A DNA stretch of 64,000 bases from Methylotenera sp. L2L1 (lineage in GTDB: Bacteria; Pseudomonadota; Gammaproteobacteria; Burkholderiales; Methylophilaceae): the NCBI RefSeq assembly GCF_000744605.1, contig NZ_JQMG01000001.1, forward strand, positions 2,480,001-2,544,000, read 5' to 3'. The notes beneath the pieces are model-generated. The model saw nothing but the letters and a program-made list of their open reading frames with translations. It searched no databases and was not told the DNA's origin. Both the position numbers and the translations under genes were made by a program. Positions within the stretch are counted from its first letter, which is position 1; every line of letters starts with the position of its first letter. This document shows positions 1 through 10,797 of this stretch, one piece after another.

Positions 1-1749
1 TTGGCTCTCGTGTGCTTTAGCGCTTAACTGTTCAGCTAATGTCTCAGCCAACGGTAACTCAGTGTTAAATACGGGTATGTTTTGCATCAAAGGTGATGCA
101 CGTAGTTGGCTCTCACCTTCAGTACGACTACTTGAAAATATAAGCTGCCGCGCAGAATGCAATAAGCGCTGGTGTATGGTTGCCGCAAACGTCGCCTGAA
201 TACTATTATCTGCATTCGGCAACCCTGCCAAACGCTGAATAAAAGCAGGTAGCAACGGGTTAGGGCGTGCAGGGGGCGGCCAAATATGGTCATTCATATG
301 CATACACCAAATCGCATCGACTGGTGCGCTCAGCCCTTCCATAATCCCCAATATCTGAATCACTGGCACCTGCTCGGTTTCAGGCTGAAACACTTGATTC
401 GTACAAATTTGCTGCAAATAAGCCACAGCCTGATTTGCTGATAGTCGTTTCCCCAGTACATCCAATTGTGCTAACTGCTGCAATGCCTTTTGCCATGCAT
501 TCATCGCCTGATACTCAAGGCTACTGATATTGCGCTCACCTGGCCAACGCAAATGGTCAAGCAAGCCGTCCAACAAACTCCCCCACTGTGATGCATACAC
601 GGCTTTGCTTGGAATAGCTGCAATCACTGATTTAATATCATGTAATAGTTGCGCTAAGTTCAGGCCATCGTCATGCTGCTTTTGCACAAACTCAATAAAA
701 TGCACCAAAGTAAACTGCATAGGTAGCTTCTCGCGCATCTTTGCATCAAGCAAAGCTCTTACATCCGCCTCTTGCTGGCTCGCAGACCAAAATGGAGAAA
801 GCAGCATGGCAGATACATCTGCATAGGCTAACTGATACGCTGTCACTAACCTTAACAGATTCAAAGCCGCTTGAATCACAGGCTGTTGAGCTAGCGGTGT
901 ACCTAAAGAAAAGTTATAGCGCCGCGGCATTGCAGCCAAGCTAGGACGCACACTCTCAGGGTAAAAAACATCATCCAGCAAATCGGCTAGTTGATTTCTC
1001 ACCTCGCTTAATCTGGGTGTGACAATGGCAATCGTCGCGCTAGGATGCTCGCGCAGGTACTCCTCTGCCCACGCCACAGCCGCCCTACATTCTGCATCAC
1101 CACGTTCTAAACATGCATGCTGCGCGCGCGCAGGCTCACTTGCTGTGGTGATATAGTCAGCCACCTCTACACCACGCTGCATTAAAATATCGCGCAATCG
1201 TTTTTCTTGTGGTGCGGTTTGGTCAAACCCAGCAAACTCAATACGAGACGGCAACACACTGCTGACATTAGCCAAATGCGATAACTGCCAATCTAAATAA
1301 CGCACGCCTTCCAGTGCATTCAGCTCACCGCAGCGCGCCTGAAAAGCATGCTGCCACAGCATAAACTGACGCGACTCCTCTGCTTGGTGCTCGCGTGGTA
1401 CATGCAAATTCCAAGCGACCACATAGCGGTTAGCCTCCATCGCTGCTTTTGCCAACCCAGAAACATCAAACAACTCGCCAAATGCATTTTTCTTCAGCGA
1501 CTGTGTAATGACTTCTTCCCATAACAGCTGTTCGTTGAATGTACTCAAAGCGTACGGAGATGATTGCGCTACAATCTCACCTGTCAGCAAACCCTCTTCA
1601 ATGATACGATCTAACCATTGCGATAAAGTCTGCACATCAGGACTAACCCACTGGTTTTTCTCTGCCGCAATCTGCTGTTGTGCAATGTCGTTTTGAATAC
1701 TGCGTGCCAAGCGGGCTGATGGGCAAAGAATAAGAGGCTGTAAAGTCAT
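1..1749 (-). CDS. PD-(D/E)XK-type DNA repair protein (AddB/RecB-like), 3' end cut by window
   Basis: The minus strand is open without a stop from an ATG at 1749 to base 1 (583 codons), so the C-terminal part lies outside the window. My translation starts MTLQPLILCPSARLARSIQ and contains EGLSAPVDAIWCMHMNDHIW and IFSSSRTEGESQLRASPLM. These match, from memory, the large betaproteobacterial 'probable DNA repair protein' family: an inactivated helicase-like region as in AddB, followed by a C-terminal PD-(D/E)XK nuclease. The nuclease domain would be in the missing part and cannot be checked. The family is thought to act in double-strand break processing with a UvrD/RecB-like helicase partner, which would be expected just outside the window. 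The gene is divergent from the small membrane-protein gene at 1825. Confidence 0.72.
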   Translation of the reverse strand, partial: MTLQPLILCPSARLARSIQNDIAQQQIAAEKNQWVSPDVQTLSQWLDRIIEEGLLTGEIVAQSSPYALSTFNEQLLWEEVITQSLKKNAFGELFDVSGLAKAAMEANRYVVAWNLHVPREHQAEESRQFMLWQHAFQARCGELNALEGVRYLDWQLSHLANVSSVLPSRIEFAGFDQTAPQEKRLRDILMQRGVEVADYITTASEPARAQHACLERGDAECRAAVAWAEEYLREHPSATIAIVTPRLSEVRNQLADLLDDVFYPESVRPSLAAMPRRYNFSLGTPLAQQPVIQAALNLLRLVTAYQLAYADVSAMLLSPFWSASQQEADVRALLDAKMREKLPMQFTLVHFIEFVQKQHDDGLNLAQLLHDIKSVIAAIPSKAVYASQWGSLLDGLLDHLRWPGERNISSLEYQAMNAWQKALQQLAQLDVLGKRLSANQAVAYLQQICTNQVFQPETEQVPVIQILGIMEGLSAPVDAIWCMHMNDHIWPPPARPNPLLPAFIQRLAGLPNADNSIQATFAATIHQRLLHSARQLIFSSSRTEGESQLRASPLMQNIPVFNTELPLAETLAEQLSAKAHESQ

Positions 1750-1824
1750 TTCACAATTCTATTGGATTATTTGCAATAGGCAAATAAAATAGCTTCATTC
1801 ATAACCGAAAGTCTGAAAAGAACC

Positions 1825-2217
1825 ATGGTCAATCGATTTCAAAAAATTCTTACTTATTTCATCTTTTTATTACTCTTGCCTGCCAGCCTGTTCGCACTTT
1901 ACACATTGGCTTCATTGAGCTGGGTTTACTCCTCTGGCGAGCGCGCAGGCTATGTACAAAAGCTATCGCAAAAAGGCTGGGTTTGCAAAACCTATGAAGG
2001 TGAGCTCATCTTAGTCTCAATGCCAGGCACGCAAGCTGAAAAATTCTTTTTCACAGTCAGAGATGAAAGCGTAGCCAAGAAAATCAACACTACCGTTGGC
2101 GAACGTGTGCGATTGATTTATGAAGAGCACAAAGGCGTGCCCACCACTTGTTTTGGCGAAACCAGCTTTTATGTCAAAGATGTGCAATTGCTAGACGAAA
2201 TTAAGGCCACCCCCTAA
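1825..2217 (+). CDS. Conserved hypothetical single-pass membrane protein
   Basis: The protein is 130 residues. It has one strong hydrophobic segment near residues 9-32 (FIFLLLLPASLFALYTLASL), which could be a membrane anchor or an uncleaved signal. A soluble part follows with GWVCKTYEGELILVSMPG and FTVRDESVAKKI. The latter pattern recurs in small conserved hypothetical proteins of Gram-negative bacteria, but I know of no defined function. The gene lies divergently from the nuclease-like gene and 7 bp before greB, so it probably shares a transcript with greB. The ATG at 1825 is the first in frame. Confidence 0.7.
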   Translation: MVNRFQKILTYFIFLLLLPASLFALYTLASLSWVYSSGERAGYVQKLSQKGWVCKTYEGELILVSMPGTQAEKFFFTVRDESVAKKINTTVGERVRLIYEEHKGVPTTCFGETSFYVKDVQLLDEIKATP

Positions 2218-2224
2218 TCATCTC

Positions 2225-2719
2225 ATGGCCGCTACCGACGAAAAAAACTACATTACCCCTGAAGGTTTTGCCGCACTTAAAGCAGAGTTTCATCAGCTAT
2301 ATAAGATTGAGCGCCCAGAAGTCGTTCGCACTGTTTCTTGGGCTGCCAGCAACGGCGACCGTAGCGAGAATGGTGACTACATTTACGGGAAACGGCGTCT
2401 GCGCCAAATCGATAGCCGTTGCCGCCACCTGATGCGACGCATGGATTTAGCCGAAATTGTAGACGCAAGCCAGCAGCAACACCTAGAAAAGGTATACTTT
2501 GGCGCATGGGTTACTTTATACAACCTAGATGATGACACAGAGCTTACTTATCGCATTGTAGGCAAAGATGAGCTAGAACCCAGCAAAGGTTATATCAGCT
2601 GGGTTTCACCATTAGCAAAATCCATACTAGGCAAATCCGTGGGCGATACCGTACGCGCTGCCACGCCCAAAGGTGAAGAGACTTTTGAAATCATTGAGAT
2701 TCAATACCTAAAACCATGA
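2225..2719 (+). CDS. greB: Transcription elongation factor GreB
   Basis: GreB binds in the secondary channel of RNA polymerase and stimulates cleavage of backtracked RNA. The 164-residue length fits the family. An N-terminal helical hairpin (about 1-75) carries the tip motif ASNGDRSENGDY with acidic residues D45 and E48, which coordinate the catalytic metal in Gre factors. The C-terminal FKBP-like domain contains YRIVGKDELEPSKGYISWVS. The basic stretch GKRRLRQIDSRCRHLMRRM suggests GreB rather than GreA. Its stop codon overlaps the ATG of the DUF3147 gene by 4 bp, which indicates translational coupling. Confidence 0.93.
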   Translation: MAATDEKNYITPEGFAALKAEFHQLYKIERPEVVRTVSWAASNGDRSENGDYIYGKRRLRQIDSRCRHLMRRMDLAEIVDASQQQHLEKVYFGAWVTLYNLDDDTELTYRIVGKDELEPSKGYISWVSPLAKSILGKSVGDTVRAATPKGEETFEIIEIQYLKP

Positions 2720-3066
2720 GTTATCTCATTATCAAATACCTGCTGACTGCTTTAGCTATCGTCCTTATTTCCGAAATCGCCAAAGTCAGCGATAAAGTTG
2801 GCGGATTAGTGGCCGCGTTACCTATCATCACTATTATCAGTTTAATTTGGCTATACGTTGAACACCAACCCACGGCTAAAATCGCTAACCACGCGTACTA
2901 TACGTTTTGGTATGTGATACCAACATTGCCCATGTTCCCTGTCTTCGCACTACTCTTACCCAGACTTGGATTCTGGCCAACACTAATCGCCTGTATTTTA
3001 CTGACCATCGTGCTGTTTTATTGGTACGCCCAATTGCTCAAAGTTTTCAACATCCACTTGCTGTAG
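2716..3066 (+). CDS. DUF3147 family small membrane protein
   Basis: The 116-residue protein is almost entirely hydrophobic, with about four transmembrane segments near residues 5-22, 28-47, 62-82 and 88-108. The motif AKVSDKVGGLVAALPI is typical of DUF3147, a family of unknown function in proteobacterial inner membranes. It starts inside the greB stop codon and ends 6 bp before earP, so it is probably part of a greB-DUF3147-earP-efp transcript. No catalytic residues are evident. Confidence 0.8.
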   Translation: MSYLIIKYLLTALAIVLISEIAKVSDKVGGLVAALPIITIISLIWLYVEHQPTAKIANHAYYTFWYVIPTLPMFPVFALLLPRLGFWPTLIACILLTIVLFYWYAQLLKVFNIHLL

Positions 3067-3072
3067 ATTCAA

Positions 3073-4233
3073 ATGGCAACCAACAAGCATTGGGATATCT
3101 TCTGCAAAATAGTCGACAACTTCGGCGACATTGGTGTGTGCTGGCGCCTTGCCAGACAACTCCAGAAAGAACATCACTTAAACATCCGTTTATTCATTGA
3201 CGACCTTAACGTTGCCGAACAACTGATTCCAGCGCTAGACACCTCACTAGCGCAGCAAACCATTCAAAACATAACCATTGTTTCATGGCATACAGAGACC
3301 ACATTCACCCATGCTGCTCAGGTGGTGATTGAAAGCTTCGCCTGCGAACTGCCACCATCCTATTTAGCATTAATGCATCCTGATACTATCTGGATCAATT
3401 TAGAATACCTATCAGCTGAAACTTGGGTAGATGACTTTCATGCAAAAAGCTCAAAACGTGGCCAGTTAACACGCCACTTCTTTTTCCCCGGCTTTACCAC
3501 CAACACTGGCGGACTACTACGAGAACATGAAATTGTTAAAACTAAGCAAGAGAGCGTAAACAACCAAGCTCACCAACAAGACTTTTTAAAAAGCTTAGAT
3601 TTACCGGCTAATGACGACCTAAAAATATCGTTATTTTGTTATCCGCACGCACCTATCGCCTCATTATTAACAGCCATGGCGGCGTCCAACCAACGTGTAA
3701 GCTGTTATGTACCTGCCAGCAGCATTTTACCTAGTGTAGCCAACTTTTTTGGGCAAAATGCTGAACAGGGCTTATTGCATATAGGCGGCCAACTTACACA
3801 CCACAACCTCACCGTGCATGTCGTCCCGTTTTTAAGCCAAGACGATTACGATAAATTACTCAGCCACTGCGATATCAACTTTGTACGTGGTGAAGATAGT
3901 TGGATACGCGCCATTTGGGCAGGCAAGCCGTTCATTTGGCAACCCTACCTACAAACAGAACAAACGCACATTAAAAAACTCCATGCATTTTTAAACCTAT
4001 ATTTTTCTGAATGTGAAAGTACTGATATAGAAGCAGCATTTGCTTTGCATGATGCATGGCAATCCGAACAGGTTTCAAGCGCCATATGGCAGGGCTATTT
4101 AAACAAACTGACAGCACTCAGCACATACAGCCTGCAACAGTCCGCCACTTACTCACAGCAAACTGACCTTGCTACTAAGTTAGTGATTTTTAGTGAAAAA
4201 ATGATAAAAAATATCGCAGAAAATAAGGTATAA
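3073..4233 (+). CDS. earP: EF-P arginine rhamnosyltransferase EarP
   Basis: EarP (formerly DUF2331, family GT104) transfers rhamnose from dTDP-L-rhamnose to Arg32 of elongation factor P. The product is needed for efficient translation of polyproline stretches. The 386-residue protein opens with the family hallmark WDIFCKIVDNFGDIGVCWRL, in which D15 and D19 appear to match the conserved N-terminal aspartates of characterised EarP proteins. The C-terminal part has the nucleotide-sugar motif FVRGEDSWIRAIWAGKPFIW. Its substrate gene efp follows 36 bp downstream and carries arginine at position 32, as required. The dTDP-rhamnose genes (rmlABCD) are not in the window. Confidence 0.95.
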   Translation: MATNKHWDIFCKIVDNFGDIGVCWRLARQLQKEHHLNIRLFIDDLNVAEQLIPALDTSLAQQTIQNITIVSWHTETTFTHAAQVVIESFACELPPSYLALMHPDTIWINLEYLSAETWVDDFHAKSSKRGQLTRHFFFPGFTTNTGGLLREHEIVKTKQESVNNQAHQQDFLKSLDLPANDDLKISLFCYPHAPIASLLTAMAASNQRVSCYVPASSILPSVANFFGQNAEQGLLHIGGQLTHHNLTVHVVPFLSQDDYDKLLSHCDINFVRGEDSWIRAIWAGKPFIWQPYLQTEQTHIKKLHAFLNLYFSECESTDIEAAFALHDAWQSEQVSSAIWQGYLNKLTALSTYSLQQSATYSQQTDLATKLVIFSEKMIKNIAENKV

Positions 4234-4269
4234 TGCGCGATTTCACGCATTTAGAATTTAAGGCAACCT

Positions 4270-4830
4270 ATGAAAACAGCACAAGAACTCCGCGCCGGCA
4301 ACGTGATTATGGTGGATAGCGTTCCACTCGTTGTAGTAAAAGCAGAATACAACAAATCAGGCCGTAGCACTGCGGTTGTAAAAATGAAGTTCAAAAACTT
4401 ATTAACAGAAGCGCCTAGCGAAAGCATTTATGGCGCTGGTGATAAGTTTGACGTAATCGTACTTGAGAAAAAAGAAGTCACTTACTCTTACTTTGCTGAC
4501 CCAACTTACGTATTCATGGATGCTGAATACAACCAATACGATGTAGACGCAGAGTTCATGGAAGATGCATTACCATACCTAGAAGACGGCATGCCAGCTG
4601 ACTTACGCTTTTACGATGGTAAAGCCATCACAGTTGAGTTACCAACAACTGTTGTGCGTGAAATCACTTACACTGAGCCAGCAGTTAAAGGCGACACCTC
4701 AGGTAAAGTAATGAAACCAGCTAAAATTGCATCAGGCTTTGAATTACCAGTACCACTATTCTGTGCTCAAGGCGACAAAATTGAAATTGACACACGTACA
4801 GGCGAATACAAAAACCGCGTGATGAAATAA
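4270..4830 (+). CDS. efp: Elongation factor P (arginine type)
   Basis: EF-P enters the ribosomal E site and relieves stalling at consecutive prolines. The 186-residue length is standard: an N-terminal KOW-like domain, then two OB-fold domains. The tip of the first domain reads [13 protein letters not shown] with arginine at residue 32, where E. coli has a beta-lysylated lysine. This marks the rhamnosylated subclass and agrees with earP immediately upstream. The C-terminal signature [13 protein letters not shown] is present. A strong intrinsic terminator lies 31 bp downstream. Confidence 0.97.
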   Translation: MKTAQELRAGNVIMVDSVPLVVVKAEYNKSGRSTAVVKMKFKNLLTEAPSESIYGAGDKFDVIVLEKKEVTYSYFADPTYVFMDAEYNQYDVDAEFMEDALPYLEDGMPADLRFYDGKAITVELPTTVVREITYTEPAVKGDTSGKVMKPAKIASGFELPVPLFCAQGDKIEIDTRTGEYKNRVMK

Positions 4831-4860
4831 TTTGACTATCAAAAAATAGAAAAATTATTT

Positions 4861-4889
4861 AAAAAGGGAGCAACTAGCTCCCTTTTTTT
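4861..4889 (+). terminator. Intrinsic terminator of efp
   Basis: An A5 run precedes a perfect GGGAGC/GCTCCC stem with a 5-base AACTA loop, followed by T7. The A tract pairs with the T tract, lengthening the stem, so it could also work on the opposite strand. Confidence 0.9.
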
Positions 4890-4957
4890 ATGACTAAGGA
4901 AAGTAAATAGCGTTAATATAGTCATAACAATAAGTACAAAAGTCATGGAGATGCAAA

Positions 4958-5629
4958 ATGAATGACAAACAATTAGTCGCGCTACATGCAGCTAAATACG
5001 TAAAAGATGGCATGCTAGTTGGTCTAGGTACAGGTTCAACAGCAAACTTTTTCATTGAAGAACTTGCGCGGCTAAAGCAGGAACAAGGCCTAAAGTTTAC
5101 AACCATCGCAAGCTCTACCATCAGCGCACAAAAAGCACAGTCATTACAGTTACCCATCGTTGCAATAGAGCATGTCAGCAGCATTGACTTATATGTCGAT
5201 GGCGCAGATGAAATCACCCCAGACAATACCTTACTCAAAGGCCGTGGCAGCGATCTTGTGAAAGAAAAACTGTTAGCCAAAGCTGCGACACAGTTTATCG
5301 TGGTCGCAGATGCAAGCAAATTAGTCAGCCATATCGGGCAAAATTTCACTATCCCTATTGAGGTCATCCCGTTTGCTTGGCAAATGGCAAAAAAGAACTT
5401 AGAGGCGATTGGCGGTGCTGGTGACCTACGTCCAAATGCAGCAAAAGATGGTTTTTGGATAACGTCTCATGGCAGCTATGTGCTTGATATGAAGTTTGAC
5501 AGCAGGATTGATGCCAGCACATTGAACGCACTAATCAACAACACGCCAGGGGTGGTTGAGCATGGGATTTTTCATCAACTCACTGACCTTGTGTTAATCG
5601 CCCAAGATGGCGTTGTGAGCGAGCGCTAA
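4958..5629 (+). CDS. rpiA: Ribose-5-phosphate isomerase A
   Basis: RpiA interconverts ribose 5-phosphate and ribulose 5-phosphate in the pentose phosphate pathway and, in methylotrophs, in the RuMP regeneration branch. The 223 residues are a full-length RpiA. Visible motifs are the phosphate-binding VGLGTGSTANFFIEEL, YVDGADEITPDNTLLKGRG (catalytic Asp/Glu region), and IPFAWQMAKKNLEAIGG. The ATG follows a modest GGAG-like sequence (CATGGAGATGC). The MltF-like gene begins just downstream, so the two may be cotranscribed. Confidence 0.96.
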   Translation: MNDKQLVALHAAKYVKDGMLVGLGTGSTANFFIEELARLKQEQGLKFTTIASSTISAQKAQSLQLPIVAIEHVSSIDLYVDGADEITPDNTLLKGRGSDLVKEKLLAKAATQFIVVADASKLVSHIGQNFTIPIEVIPFAWQMAKKNLEAIGGAGDLRPNAAKDGFWITSHGSYVLDMKFDSRIDASTLNALINNTPGVVEHGIFHQLTDLVLIAQDGVVSER

Positions 5630-5661
5630 GCTTGTTAACGCTCATCCAAAATATACAGTCG

Positions 5662-7059
5662 ATGCGCGCTGTCATCATCGCATTTCTGTGTATTTGTGTT
5701 ATTGGCTGTAAACCGGCAGATGAGATTGATAAAGCCCCTGCCATCGACCCCAAGAAAAAAGAAATTGTGTTTGTTACACACAATGGTCCATCGACCTATT
5801 ATTTAAACAACGATAATCAGCCGTCAGGGATTGAATACGACCTAGCCACGCTATTTGTGAAAACCTATTACCCAGAGCATGAAGTTCGTTTTTTAATAGT
5901 CAACAGCATCAGCGATGTGATTCCGAGCCTACTAAAAGGCAAGGCGCACATTGCGGCCGCTAACCTAAGCGTCACTCACCTGCGTAAGCGTCTCGTGATA
6001 TTTTCAACACCTTATCAGGAAACCCAGCAGCAACTTATTTTCAATAGTGAGGTGAATAAAAAACCAAACGACATTACCGACACTTTCGGTAAGAAAATTA
6101 CAGTCCCAGAAGGGACAAGTTACGAAGAGCACCTAACTGCCCTACAGAAAAAACATAGCGCACTTAAATGGCAAAGTGCGAAACGTACCAATACCGAATC
6201 TTTACTAGAAGAAGTTGCAGACGGCTTACTAGATTACACGGTCTCCGATAGCCATCTGGCTGCTTTAATGCAAAACTATCACCCCTCTCTTAGCGTTGCC
6301 ATGCCAATAGGTACTGCCGATAAAATTGCATGGGCAATGTCTAAGAACTCAGACCCTCAGCTGATCGCTAAAGTAAATACGTTCTTTTCCAAAATCAAAC
6401 AAGATGGCAGTTTACGTAATCTGCTTGATCGCTATTATGGTCACAACAAACGTCTTAATTCACTAGATGTCACTACATTCCTCAAGCGCAGCAATAGCTT
6501 ACTACCTAAATATATACATTTATTTAAACAAGCACAGGACATTACTGGTATCGATTGGCGATTACTTGCAGCATTGAGTTACAGAGAGTCACATTGGGAC
6601 ACCTATAACACATCACCGACCAATGTACGCGGCCTCATGATGCTAACAGAAGGTACAGCAGACCTAATGGGCGTAACAGACAGGCTAGACCCAAAACAAA
6701 GCATACCTGCGGGCGCCAAGTATTTGCTTAAATTAATCGACACCGTCCCTGACCGTATCCCAGAGCCAGATAGAACCTATATGGCACTCGCCTCTTACAA
6801 TATCGGCTATGCGCACGTTGAGGATGCTAGAGTGCTTGCAAAAAGACTGGGATTAAATCCAGATAGCTGGGCCGATGTGAAGAAAACATTAGTGCTACTA
6901 AAAAACCCTGATTACTACACCACACTCAAATACGGTTATGCCAGCGGCGGTGCGCCCGTGATTTTTGTAGAATCAGTACGCAGCTATCAGCGTATATTAG
7001 AAAAGCATCAACCTAGCCACAACCCTGAACTAGATAAATTCAGAATTGCTCGCAATTAG
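5662..7059 (+). CDS. mltF: MltF-like membrane-bound lytic murein transglycosylase
   Basis: The protein has two domains. Residues about 40-260 form a periplasmic solute-binding (SBP_bac_3) fold, and about 285-440 a lysozyme-like SLT domain with catalytic glutamate in AALSYRESHWDTYN, followed by SPTNVRGLMMLT and ASYNIGYAHVEDA. This is the MltF architecture, which cleaves peptidoglycan glycan strands to 1,6-anhydro products. I chose the ATG at 5662 because it gives a compact lipoprotein signal MRAVIIAFLCICVIGC with the lipidated Cys at residue 16. An in-frame TTG at 5632 would add ten residues and cannot be excluded. Neither start has a strong ribosome-binding site. It probably sits in the cell envelope as a lipoprotein. 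Confidence 0.88.
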   Translation: MRAVIIAFLCICVIGCKPADEIDKAPAIDPKKKEIVFVTHNGPSTYYLNNDNQPSGIEYDLATLFVKTYYPEHEVRFLIVNSISDVIPSLLKGKAHIAAANLSVTHLRKRLVIFSTPYQETQQQLIFNSEVNKKPNDITDTFGKKITVPEGTSYEEHLTALQKKHSALKWQSAKRTNTESLLEEVADGLLDYTVSDSHLAALMQNYHPSLSVAMPIGTADKIAWAMSKNSDPQLIAKVNTFFSKIKQDGSLRNLLDRYYGHNKRLNSLDVTTFLKRSNSLLPKYIHLFKQAQDITGIDWRLLAALSYRESHWDTYNTSPTNVRGLMMLTEGTADLMGVTDRLDPKQSIPAGAKYLLKLIDTVPDRIPEPDRTYMALASYNIGYAHVEDARVLAKRLGLNPDSWADVKKTLVLLKNPDYYTTLKYGYASGGAPVIFVESVRSYQRILEKHQPSHNPELDKFRIARN

Positions 7060-7160
7060 CCTGTCTTGAATTTGGCTTAAATCAGCAATGTAGAATTAGG
7101 CAGATTGATTCAGATAGTGATGATTGCAGCAAACCAGACTCACGCAGGATAAGTGCAGCA

Positions 7161-8033
7161 CTAAGCAATTAATACCAAGAGACTGCCGAGCATCATCACG
7201 ATACTGGCCAGCAATTTCCTGAAAATATCCTTTTCATTGAACACTTGGTAGCCAATCAATACCTGCATGACCATCCCCAATTGAAAAAGCGCTAAAGCAT
7301 AGGCTACCAGCATATGTTCAAGTAATAATAACGTCAGATACTGCATGAAAAAAACCATGAGGCCGATTAGCACGATGCTGTACAAATGCGGCTTAGTCGC
7401 TTTTATTTCTTGTTGTATTTTATTAGGAAGAAAAAAATAATTACTAATTAGGATAAGTGGCAGTCCGATTAATGACCAAAAAACCATGGTGACTAGAGCC
7501 CCGCCATCGCCCACTGATCTCTTAAGAAAAATCGTCCCTACTGAGAATAATACAATCGATAGAAAGCGTGCTCGAACGCCTTTATCTGCAAACAAACTCC
7601 CCAATCTGCTTACTTGATGTGTGCGTACGGGTGGAATCAAAAAGAAACTACCGACCACAATAATCAACACCCCTAAAAGACCTTGAACACTTGGTATTTC
7701 ATTGAGAAACAACACCGCTAACAACATTGAGACCACCACTTTATAAGCGTTTAACGGCCCAAACACTGAAAGGTCTGTCTTAGAGAGTGAAAGCACCAAA
7801 AACATCCAACCAGCTACATCAAACAATGACGCCAGTGACACATTTAGCCAAAAGGTGTTGGTTACATGCTTAAGTTCAATCACACTAAGAAAAGGTGCGG
7901 CTAACAAGCTGAGGACACAATAGGTAGTGGCAACAATAAAGAACGGATGCAAGCCCTGATTTGACAGCTTTTTTTGATAGACATTGGACGCCAGAGAAAA
8001 TATCAGGCGTCCACATACGTAAACGATTTCCAC
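7161..8033 (-). CDS. DMT/EamA-family transporter
   Basis: The protein has 290 residues and about ten hydrophobic segments arranged as two five-helix halves, the usual drug/metabolite transporter pattern. The first half has FDVAGWMFLVLSLSKTDLSVFGPLNAYKVV and ends near VVGSFFLIPP; the second runs from about residue 155. The charged loop KIQQEIKATKPH separates helices. The substrate cannot be read from sequence. It follows serS on the same strand with a 32-bp gap and might be read through from that operon. No terminator is obvious on its 3' side. Confidence 0.82.
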   Translation of the reverse strand: MEIVYVCGRLIFSLASNVYQKKLSNQGLHPFFIVATTYCVLSLLAAPFLSVIELKHVTNTFWLNVSLASLFDVAGWMFLVLSLSKTDLSVFGPLNAYKVVVSMLLAVLFLNEIPSVQGLLGVLIIVVGSFFLIPPVRTHQVSRLGSLFADKGVRARFLSIVLFSVGTIFLKRSVGDGGALVTMVFWSLIGLPLILISNYFFLPNKIQQEIKATKPHLYSIVLIGLMVFFMQYLTLLLLEHMLVAYALALFQLGMVMQVLIGYQVFNEKDIFRKLLASIVMMLGSLLVLIA

Positions 8034-8065
8034 TTAAACTACGGTTTTACTGTATCTAGGTCAAG

Positions 8066-9349
<1,284 letters not shown>

Positions 9350-9463
9350 TTATTTATGCTGTTGCATGCTGATTAAGGCCACTACATTAAGAGGCTCTTT
9401 TGAATAATGATAATCAAAAGGCTCAACTTAAATAGTTGACTAAGACAACTGCCTTATCGCTGC

Positions 9464-10771
9464 CTATTTTTTTGCTTTTTTATCAAGCTCACGTAAGTGT
9501 GCTAATTTTTCCGCTATTTTACCCTCAAGACCGCGCGGTGTGGGAGAGTAAAACTGTTGTGGCGGCAAATCGTCTGGAAAGTAACTCTCCCCTGCGGCAT
9601 ATGCGTTTGGCTCGTTGTGAGCATAACGATACTCTTTACCGTAATCTAATGCTTTCATGAGTTTAGTAGGCGCATTTCTTAAATGCAGTGGAACCGGGCG
9701 AGATTTATCCTGCGCAACAAAGGCTTTAGCCTGATTGTAAGCCATATAAGCGGCATTGCTTTTTGCAGCCACTGCCAAGTAAATCACGGCATTTGATAAT
9801 GCCAACTCGCCTTCGGGCGAGCCAAGTCGCTCGTAAATCTGACAAGCTTCTAAGGCCATGGTTTGTGCACGCGGGTCCGCAATGCCTATATCTTCAACCG
9901 CCATCCGTACAATGCGTCGCCCTAGATAAAGGGGGTCTGCGCCGCCATCAATCATACGTAAAAACCAATATAAAGCAGCATCCGGGTTAGAGCCGCGGAC
10001 TGATTTATGTAATGCAGAAATTTGGTCGTAGAATGCCTCACCACCTTTATCAAACCGGCGTAGCTTACTTGCCATCGTGGTTTGCAAAAATGCTTCATCA
10101 ATTTCAGCAATGCCTGCACCTTGCGCCGCGTTAAATAAACCTTCTGCAAAGTTGAGCAGTCGCCTTGCATCACCATCAGCATAGGCCAACACTTGCTCAC
10201 GTACTTCTGCTGTAACGGTTACCCCTGCCGCCACTAGTTGTTGCGCACGATCAAGTAACAATGATAATTCCGCTTCTGACAGCGAGTTAAGCACAAACAC
10301 CTGTGCTCGGCTTAGTAACGCACTATTGACCTCAAAAGATGGATTTTCAGTGGTGGCGCCAATAAAAGTAATCAGGCCACTTTCAACAAAAGGCAGAAAC
10401 GCATCTTGCTGACCTTTATTAAAACGATGCACCTCATCTACAAAAAGTATCGTCTTACGCCCATGCTGTTGCAAGGTTAGCTCTGCACGCTCTACCGCTT
10501 CACGAATATCTTTGATGCCAGATAGCACGGCAGAGATAGGAATAAATTCAGCATCTGCGGTATTGGCAATCAAGCGCGCTAGCGTCGTTTTACCAACGCC
10601 AGGCGGCCCCCACAAAATCATCGAAGGCAACTTACCAGACTGAAACGCTAAACGTAAAGGCTTACCGACACCAAGCAGGTGTGACTGCCCCACAACCTCA
10701 TCTAAGGCCTTAGGACGTAGCCGCTCAGCTAGCGGCGCCTCTGGTGTGTTAGGTGTAAATAAACTATTCAA
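9464..10771 (-). CDS. rarA: Replication-associated recombination protein RarA (MgsA)
   Basis: RarA is an AAA+ ATPase of the clamp-loader/Holliday-helicase family that acts at stalled replication forks. The Walker A motif GPPGVGKTT lies at about residues 55-63 and Walker B is ILFVDEVHRFNKGQQDAFL. Sensor 1 is in FIGATTENPSFEVN. The C-terminal tetramerisation part has AALYWFLRMIDGGADPLYLGRR. The length of 435 residues fits the family. It is separated from lolA by 26 bp and is likely cotranscribed with it. Confidence 0.96.
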   Translation of the reverse strand: MNSLFTPNTPEAPLAERLRPKALDEVVGQSHLLGVGKPLRLAFQSGKLPSMILWGPPGVGKTTLARLIANTADAEFIPISAVLSGIKDIREAVERAELTLQQHGRKTILFVDEVHRFNKGQQDAFLPFVESGLITFIGATTENPSFEVNSALLSRAQVFVLNSLSEAELSLLLDRAQQLVAAGVTVTAEVREQVLAYADGDARRLLNFAEGLFNAAQGAGIAEIDEAFLQTTMASKLRRFDKGGEAFYDQISALHKSVRGSNPDAALYWFLRMIDGGADPLYLGRRIVRMAVEDIGIADPRAQTMALEACQIYERLGSPEGELALSNAVIYLAVAAKSNAAYMAYNQAKAFVAQDKSRPVPLHLRNAPTKLMKALDYGKEYRYAHNEPNAYAAGESYFPDDLPPQQFYSPTPRGLEGKIAEKLAHLRELDKKAKK

Positions 10772-10797
10772 AATAAATTGGCATCTTTCACCACGTA

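Noticed and set aside
9397-9420. CTTTTGA/TCAAAAG inverted repeat between rarA and serS
   Set aside because: Short stem with a 10-base AT-rich loop and no T tract; likely chance.
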